Below, piece by piece: positions 57,870 through 64,000 of a DNA stretch of 64,000 nucleotides. The notes beneath the pieces were generated by a model. That model was given only the letters and a program-made list of their open reading frames with translations. It was not told the origin of the DNA and ran no database searches. The position numbers and the translations under genes are program-made. Location: NCBI RefSeq assembly GCF_018294505.1, contig NC_057801.1:850668896-850732895 (forward strand), in the 5' to 3' direction. Origin of the DNA: Triticum aestivum. Taxonomy: Eukaryota; Streptophyta; Magnoliopsida; Poales; Poaceae. Within the stretch, counting starts at the first letter, position 1. Each line of letters starts with the position of its first letter.

Positions 57870-58082
57870 ATGGTTTTGGTATCCGCCCCCGCCGGCCCTC
57901 GTCCTGTCTATGATTCAGATGTGGTACATATTATCTTTTCATAACTATTGGTTCATTTATTGTTTATGACAATTATGCCGACCAACGTGACATAGATTTT
58001 ATTTATCTAGGAGGTTGTTGAACCGGAAATTCCAACCGACCCTATTGTCGAGAGGTTAAATTTAGTTGAAGGAAAAAATTAG
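57870..58082 (+). pseudogene. Broken copy of the CACTA coiled-coil membrane-protein gene
   Basis: Exons 57870-57923 and 58011-58082 mirror unit 1. A ~20-bp deletion after LNLVE (unit 1 reads EENNFLK there) shifts the frame to a TAG at 58080. Downstream, GAGGAGAAGATGATATTGGA is duplicated (58096 and 58126), and the sequence jumps to copia pol at about 58148, removing the membrane anchor. Confidence 0.7.
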
Positions 58083-58147
58083 AAAAATTGAAGAGGAGAA
58101 GATGATATTGGAGTTGCATGTTGAAGAGGAGAAGATGATATTGGAGC

Positions 58148-59253
58148 TTTACCCGATGCATCGTTTCGGCGCCACCACCACCCGTCCTGCCGCCCTCGCC
58201 GCTATCGTCGTTCTTTGGCACGCCAGCCTCGGTCATCCCAACTCCACTGTTCTTCATCAGATTCTTCAGAGTTTTCATTCTCATGTAATAAGGTTGACAA
58301 CCACTCTTGTGAGGCTTGCCGTCTTGGCAAGCATGTTCGTCTCCCCTTTAGCAAGTCTACAAACATTTCCACTTTTCCGTTTCAGTTATTGCGTAGTGAT
58401 GTTTGGACGCCCCCGGTTATGAGCAACACGAGTTATCTACACTATTTGGTGATATTGGATGATTTTCCCATTATGTGTGGACATTCCCTCTCCGTCACAA
58501 GTCTGACACTCTCGCCACACTCACAACTTTTTATTCATATGTCACCACACAGTTTGGTCGTCCTACTTGCCTTGCTAATTGACAACGGAAACAAGTTTGA
58601 CAACGTTGCCGTCCGCAATCTCCTTGCGTCCGACGGTACTATCTTTAGGCTCACTTGCCCCTAAACTTCACAGCAGAATGGCCGTGCCAAGCGCGTCATC
58701 CACACTCCTAATGACTGTGTCCGCACATTGCTCTTCCACTCCAACGTGCCTCCTCGGTTCTGGCCGGACGCCCTTGCGACTGCCAGCCTTCTTATTAACA
58801 ATCTACCGTGTCGTCCATGCTGGAACTACTGTCCACACCAGCTCCTCTTCGGTGCCGCTCCATCTTATGATGGTCTTCGCATTTTCGGGTGTCTCTGCTA
58901 TCCTAGTACCACGTCGACCACTCCTCATAGACTCGCTCCCCAGTCGGTTCGTCGCATCTTCCTTGGTTATCCTCCCAACACCAAAGGTTGCTGATGCTAT
59001 GATCCAGTGTCCCATCCCGTTTTCACTTCGCGGCATGTGTACTTTGATGAGCTGGTATTCCCGTTTCAATAGGTACCGTACTCCTCGGCGTCTCTGGCGG
59101 CGCGGCTCGCCCCTGCCACCACCTCCGGCGAGTGGCCATGCCAAGCACCGAGTTCGGCTCTGCCCGCGCTTCCAGCGCCGGCCGCCCCCTCCCGCGGCGC
59201 TTCGGGTGTGGCTTCCCCTTCGGGCGCCCCCGCCGCCGCGGCCTCTGGCGCCT
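58148..59253 (+). pseudogene. Copia pol fragment (pre-integrase and integrase)
   Basis: Frames in succession give WHASLGHPN (pre-integrase zinc site), CEACRLGKHVRLPFSKS, LLRSDVWTPPVMSNTSYLHY, IDNGNKFDNVAVRNLLASDG, FWPDALATASLLINNLP and LRIFGCLCYPSTTSTTPHRL. This is the order of copia integrase. Several frame changes and a stop (TAA near 58662) break it. Both ends are abrupt: CACTA sequence on the left and a gypsy LTR on the right, with no RT present. It is a different family from the tandem element at 42-52 kb. Confidence 0.75.
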
Positions 59254-60801
59254 TGATACATCTCCAACGTATCTATCATTTTTGATTATTCCATGCTGCT
59301 TTATTATCAATCTTGGATGTATTATAATCATTATATAGTCATTTTATATCATTTTTGGTACTAACCTATTAACATAGTGCCAAGTGTCAGTTGCTGTTTT
59401 CTGCATGTTTTTTACATCGTATGAAATCAATATCAGAATGAGTCCAAACGCCATGCCAATTTACGATGATTTTTATGGGCCAGAAGGAACACAACGGGCC
59501 CTGGTTGCACCTAGGGGGAGTCCCGAGGTGGGGACAACCCACCAGGGCGCGCCAGGAGGCCCAGGCGCGCCCAAGTGGGTTGTGCCCACCTCGGGTGCCC
59601 CATCGACCGACTCTTTGCTCTTTAAATACTCCAATATTCCAGAAACCCTAGGGGAGTGGACGAAATTTTCATCCAGCTGCTGCAGATTCCAGAACCACGA
59701 GAACCAATCTTGACACCATCAGGGAGGGGTTCCCACTTCCATTGGTGCCTCTCCGATCATGCGTGAGTAGTTCTTTGTAGACTTTCGGGTCCATAGTTAG
59801 TAGCTAGATGGCTTCCTCTCTCTCTCTTGATTATAAATACAAAGGTCTCTTGGAGATCCATATGACGATGTAAGTCTTTTGGCGGTTTATTTGTTGGGAT
59901 CTGATGAACTCCGAGTTTATGATTAGTTATATCTTTTTATATCCATGAAAGTTATTTGAGTTCTTTGATCTCTTATATGCGTGATCTCTTATAGCCTCGT
60001 ATTTCTTCTCTGATATTTGGGTTTTTCTTTGGCCAACTTGATCTATCTATCTTGCAATGGGAAGAGGTGCCCGGTAGTGGGTTCGATCTTATGGTGTTTG
60101 ATCCCAGTGACAGAAAGGGAACCGACACGTATGTATCTTTGCTACTAAGGATAAAAATATGGGATCCATATGGGCCGCAATAGATAAACGGATCTTGTCT
60201 ACATCATGTCATCGTTCTTATTGCATTACTCCATTTACTCATGAACTTAATACACTAGATGCATGCTGGATAACGGTCGATGTGTGGAGTAATAGTAGTA
60301 GATGTAGCCAGAAGTCGGTCTACTAATCTTGGACGTGATGCCTATGTAATGATCATTGCCTGGATATCGTCATTATTGTTTGAAGTTCTATAAATTTCCC
60401 TACAGTAAGTTGTTCACCCACCGTTTGCTATTTTTCTCGAGAGAAGCCACTATTGAAACATACGCCCCTCGGGTCTTCTGTCTCATATATTTGCCTTGCG
60501 ATATACTTTTTTCTTGCGTTTATTTTCAGGTCTATTAAACCAAAAAAATACAAAAATACAAAAATACCTTTAACACATCGGGTTGCGAGGTGCCGTACCC
60601 TGAAAGGGATTGACAACCCCTTTAACACATCGGTTTGCGAGGTGTTGTTCTTTAGGTGCAGGGGCTGTTTACGTTGTGTTGCTTGGTTCTCCTACTAGTT
60701 CTATAACCTTGGTTTCATATCCGAGGGAAACATCTACCACCGCTGTGTAGCATCATCCCTTCCTCTTTAGGGAAATACAGACGTAGCTTCAAGCGACATC
60801 A
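59254..60801 (+). repeat. Gypsy-type 5' LTR, about 1.55 kb
   Basis: TGATACATC... to ...GCGACATCA, 11 bp before the primer-binding site. An internal duplication around 60570-60650 repeats CCTTTAACACATCGG..TTGCGAGGTG. Confidence 0.7.
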
Positions 60802-60812
60802 AAAGGAATTTC

Positions 60813-60832
60813 TGGCGCCGTAGCCGGGGAGG
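60813..60832 (+). promoter_or_regulatory. Primer-binding site of gypsy element
   Basis: TGGCGCCGTAGCCGGGGAGG follows the LTR end and matches the TGGCGCCGTTGCCGGGG form found in many cereal gypsy elements. Confidence 0.75.
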
Positions 60833-61011
60833 ATCTTCAACATAACCAGGGTCCTGATCACAAATCTCATCTCCTTCCCATTTACATTATTTTCCTCTCG
60901 TTTTCGTCTCCCCCACTTAACAAAAAATTGATGTTTTACTCGCCTCTCTTTTTCCGTTTGCCGTTTTCTTGCCGGATATATTTTTGAGTGCAATCTTGTT
61001 GTGTGGTCATC

Positions 61012-61535
61012 ATGACTCAAGAGAACACCAAACTATGTGACTTCTCAAATACCAACAACAATGATTTATTGAGACTCCGCTTGCTCCTCCCGCCACTAGT
61101 GTAGAGACTTGTGATATTAATACTGCTTTGCTGAATATTGTTATGAAATACCAATTTTCCGGTACTCCTAATGAGGATGACGCATCCCATCTTAATACCT
61201 TCATGGAATTATGCGATATGCAAAAGAAAAAAGATGTGGACAATGATGTGGTCAAGATTAAATTATTTCTGTTTTCCTTGTGTGATTCCTCAAAAATTTG
61301 GTTCCCTTCTTTGCCTCGCAATAGTATTCATTCTTGGAATAAGTGCAAAGATGCTTTTATCAGTAAGTATTTTCCTCCCGCAAAAATTATTTCCCTTAGA
61401 ACCCAGATCATGAATTTCAAGCAACTTGAACATGAGCATGTTGCACAATCTTGGGAAAGGATGAAAATGATGCTAAGGCCCAACTCATGGGTTAAATCTT
61501 TGGATGATCATACAAAAAATTTATGTGCGGTTTAA
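61012..61535 (+). pseudogene. Gypsy gag remnant
   Basis: ATG 61012 (MTQENTKLCDFSNTN) starts the frame. A frameshift before 61128 leads to YQFSGTPNEDDASHLNTFME, VKIKLFLFSLCDSSKIW, SLPRNSIHSWNKCKDAFISK and YFPPAKIISLRTQIMNF, the core of the retrotransposon gag domain (a W-x-x-LP...F...YFPP pattern). It ends at 61533 without a zinc knuckle or protease. Confidence 0.7.
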
Positions 61536-61539
61536 TTTA

Positions 61540-61953
61540 TTTTTGCTTTTTCTTTCTGTTCTTGAGTGTTAGCACAATTATGCTACAGTTATGATTGTGT
61601 TTTTTATGTTTTAATTAGTGTTTGTGCCAAGTAAAGTCTTTAGGATCTTCCGGGGTGATAGTTGTTTGATCTTGCTGAAAAAGAAAGAAACTTTATGCTC
61701 ACGAAAATAATTATCATGAATCACAGAAAAGAGCTTTTGCCCTGATTCTTGTTGAAGAATATTAATATACAAATTACGCTCGTCTTCCTAATTTGGTATG
61801 ATTTTTGGAGTGACAGAAGTATTCCAAAGTTCCAGATTACTACACACTGTTCTGTTTTGACAGATTCTGTTTTCTTTGTGTTGTGTGCTTATTTTGATGG
61901 CTCTATGGTTTTCTTTGATGAGTTTTTGCCATAGAAAAGTTGGAATACAGTAG
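61540..61953. other. Gypsy internal non-coding DNA before the nested CACTA
   Basis: AT-rich; no coding motif seen. TAG at 61951-61953 is the left target duplication of the CACTA insertion. Confidence 0.5.
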
Positions 61954-63409
61954 CACTAGTAGAAAAAGGGCCTATTGTCCTAGTTGGTAAGGGCCTTTAG
62001 TCCCGGTTGGTGAACCGGGACTAAAGGGTCGGTACTAATGCCTCCCCCCTTTAGTCCCGGTTCAATCCAGAACCGGGACTAAAGGCCGCGGCCACGTGGA
62101 ACCTTTAACAATCCACCTTTAGTCCCGGTTTGTAACACCAACCGGGACTAATGGAAATTTTATGATTTTTTTCTGAAATTTTTTTTGAAATTTTTTTTTG
62201 AAATTTTTTATTTTCAAATTTCTGAATTATTTTAACCCCTCATTAGTGAATCTCTAATCAGCACCCCTCATCACTGCTCAATTTATCCACTTCTCTAATC
62301 ACCCTCATCATTCCAAATCACCTAACTTCTTGAACGGTCACCCATCCTCCCACTCACCCAGCCTGAGCACGCTTAACTTCCGGGTTCTATTCTCCCTCGT
62401 TTCCAAGTCTGCACTTGTTGTTTTCCTGACAATAGTAAGATGTTAATCCTATTAACCCTCAGGAATTTTGCTTGAGCATGAATTGACACATTTCACTGTT
62501 TGAGTTTCAAACTATTGTTTTCAAAAACAATAATTATTTAGAAAACAATAGTTATTTTGAATAATTAGTTTGACCAGGGTTTGACCATAGTTTGACCACA
62601 GTTTGACTATAGTTTGACCAGATTTGACCAAAATTCAAAATAACTAAACAAATTAGTTATTAACACTAATATTCTAGAATAATTAGTTTGACCATGGTTT
62701 GACCATGGTTTGACCACAGTTTGTCATTTTTCCGATTTTTTCCACTCTAGATATTAAAAGCCCCGTAACTTTTTTTCTGTTAGGTTTTTGAGGATTTTGA
62801 AAATGTTTAACGGGGTTCCCCCCGTTAAATTTGGATGTAACTTTTCGAGTAGATGATTTTTCATATAAAAAACTTTTTCATCCGAGTTAGTATGCAAAAG
62901 TTATGCTCATATTTACAAATTCCAGAGAGATTTTGCAAATAAAGTCGAAATTCATATTTGCAAATTTCCCCAACAACTAGACCACATATCACATGGGAAA
63001 CTTATTTTCTTTTATTTTTTTGACATTTCCATCATTTTCTTTTATTTTTTTTAAATTGAAAAGGCGATCCACAGGGGGGGGGTAGAGTTTGAAAATGGGA
63101 CCTTTAGTCCCGGTTCGTGCCACGAACCGGTACTAAAGGTCTCAACCCCATTAGTCCCGGTTCGTGCCTCAAACCGGGACTAAAGGTCTACGCTTTAGTC
63201 CCGGTTTGAGGCATGAACCGGGACTAATGGGCAGCGCACCCTTTAGTCCCGGTTTGAGGCACAAACCGGTACTAAAGGGCACAGGTGAACCGGGACTAAT
63301 GCCTTAGCCGCACGAACCGGGATAAATGCTCGCATTAGTCCCGGTTCTGGATTGAACCGGGACTAATGGGCTAAACAGGCCTGGACGAAAGCCCTGTTTT
63401 CTACTAGTG
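61954..63409. mobile_element. Complete non-autonomous CACTA element, 1456 bp
   Basis: The termini CACTAGTAGAAAAAGGGC and, inverted at the right, CACTAGTAGAAAACAGGGC are flanked by the 3-bp duplication TAG (61951-61953 and 63410-63412). Inverted CTTTAGTCCCGGTT / AACCGGGACTAAAG repeats lie at 61990-62155 and 63100-63365. The centre has poly-T/A runs, TTTGACCATAGTTTGACCAC arrays (62570-62720) and a 5S-like segment. No transposase; mobilised in trans if at all. Confidence 0.9.
62319..62388 (-). other. 5S rRNA-like internal promoter region within non-autonomous CACTA
   Basis: On the minus strand: AGAACCCGGAAGTTAAGCG, then TGCTCAGGCTGG, then GGAGGATGGGTGACCG, in the order of boxes A, intermediate and C of plant 5S rRNA. 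Box A (AAGTTAAGCGTGCT) and the GGATGGGTGACC part of box C are exact here. The copy at 55007 has one change in each. Confidence 0.65.
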
Positions 63410-63412
63410 TAG

Positions 63413-64000
63413 ATATAATACAAAAAAATAAGAATTGGTTTGACACAACACTTATAGTAGTGGTTTGCTTTCTTTTACTAACGGATCTCACAAGGATTTT
63501 GTTGAGTTTTGTGTGATTGAAGTTTTCAAGTTTTGGGTTATCTTACAATGGATGAAAGAAGGATAAAAGAGCCTAAGCTTGGGGATGCCCCGACATCCCA
63601 AGCTATTATCCAAGAATGAGCAACCAACTAAGCTTGGGGATGCCCCCGAGTGCCATCCCCTCCTTCTTCTAATGACCATCGGTATTTTACTCGAGACTAT
63701 ATTTTTATTCATCACATGATATGTGTTTTCCTTGGAAAGTCTGTTATGATATGTGTCTTTGCTTGTTTTATTTTGTGTTTTAAGTCAACAATCCTTGCTG
63801 GGCACACCCATTTGAGAGAGCCAAAATTATGCCATGACTTGTCAGAATTGCTCTCTATGCTTTAGTTAGATTTTTATGAGCAATGGACTTGCTCTAGTGC
63901 TTCACTTATATCTTTTTAGCACGGTGTGCTTAGTATTTTTGAAGAAATTATCCCTTGCTTCACTTAAATTATTTTGAGAGAAAGAAAATATGTTATGCTC
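63413..64000. other. Gypsy internal non-coding DNA after the nested CACTA
   Basis: Two AAGCTTGGGGATGCCCC-type segments about 60 bp apart. Short frames only. Confidence 0.5.

Larger units (their letters stand above)
57188..58147 (+). mobile_element. CACTA left half, unit 2
   Basis: It starts CACTAGTAGAAAAGGGGGCA with a fuller subterminal array, then the same TATA box, leader and gene structure as unit 1. It is cut off at about 58147 by a copia pol fragment. Head-to-tail units with no intervening right end suggest either nested insertion of related elements or a tandem duplication. Confidence 0.7.
59254..64000 (+). mobile_element. Gypsy-type LTR retrotransposon, 5' part, continues past window
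   Basis: It begins with a TGATACATCTCCAACGTATC LTR start common in Triticeae gypsy families, then the primer site TGGCGCCGTAGCCGGGGAGG at 60813-60832, a gag remnant and non-coding internal DNA. Words such as AAGCTTGGGGATGCCCC (63567 and 63631) are usual in internal regions of these elements. A CACTA element at 61954-63409 is nested inside. No pol is visible, so this is a deletion derivative or the pol lies beyond the window. Confidence 0.75.

Overview
This window is plant nuclear DNA from a large grass genome, most likely Triticeae (wheat, Aegilops or barley group). The evidence is a BARE/Angela-type copia element with LTRs over 2 kb, several CACTA transposons with inverted AACCGGGACTAAAG-type subterminal repeats, a short Stowaway MITE, a gypsy LTR carrying the TGGCGCCG-type primer site, and plant intron signals. 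There are no prokaryotic operons, CRISPR arrays or phage genes. Nearly all of the sequence is transposable-element DNA, nested and decayed, with small islands of gene or gene-fragment sequence.

Layout, left to right. 1-3263 is the right part of a CACTA transposon whose spliced gene ends in a Ulp1-like (C48) protease domain. 4714-5511 is a compact hAT-like element with an 8-bp target duplication. 6364-9764 is a LINE ORF1-type zinc-knuckle pseudogene between two ~255-bp direct repeats. 10843-11267 is a two-exon gene for a plant defensin with all eight cysteines; it is the best host-gene candidate in the window. 12221-12650 is a truncated OVATE-family-like reading frame followed by unassigned GC-rich sequence, into which a very young Ty1/copia element (13218-18462, minus strand) is inserted. 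18811-25495 is a 1.04-kb direct repeat pair around 4.6 kb of AT-rich repeat DNA.

26087-26491 is an aspartic-protease pseudogene fragment. 26937-36529 is a complete but badly decayed BARE/Angela-like copia element (minus strand). 37428-37963 holds a Stowaway MITE beside an NLR leucine-rich-repeat fragment. 37964-42104 has no recognisable gene. 42110-51703 is a tandem copia structure (LTR-internal-LTR-internal-LTR) inside one 5-bp target duplication. 53948-55285 is a CACTA fragment between 90-bp direct repeats. 55985-58147 holds two consecutive CACTA left halves, each with a small coiled-coil/membrane-anchor gene, followed by a truncated copia integrase fragment. From 59254 to the end is a gypsy-type LTR, primer site, gag remnant and internal region, with a complete non-autonomous CACTA (61954-63409) inserted.

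What deserves attention: (1) the defensin gene, easy to miss because its intron splits a short frame; (2) a ~70-bp stretch resembling the 5S rRNA internal promoter region in two separate CACTA-derived copies; (3) the three-LTR copia tandem, whose two integrases share the same loss of the catalytic glutamate; (4) three independent cases where inserted DNA is bounded by 90-1045-bp direct repeats that do not behave like LTRs. All statements come from reading the sequence; no database search was run, and identities are by-eye estimates.
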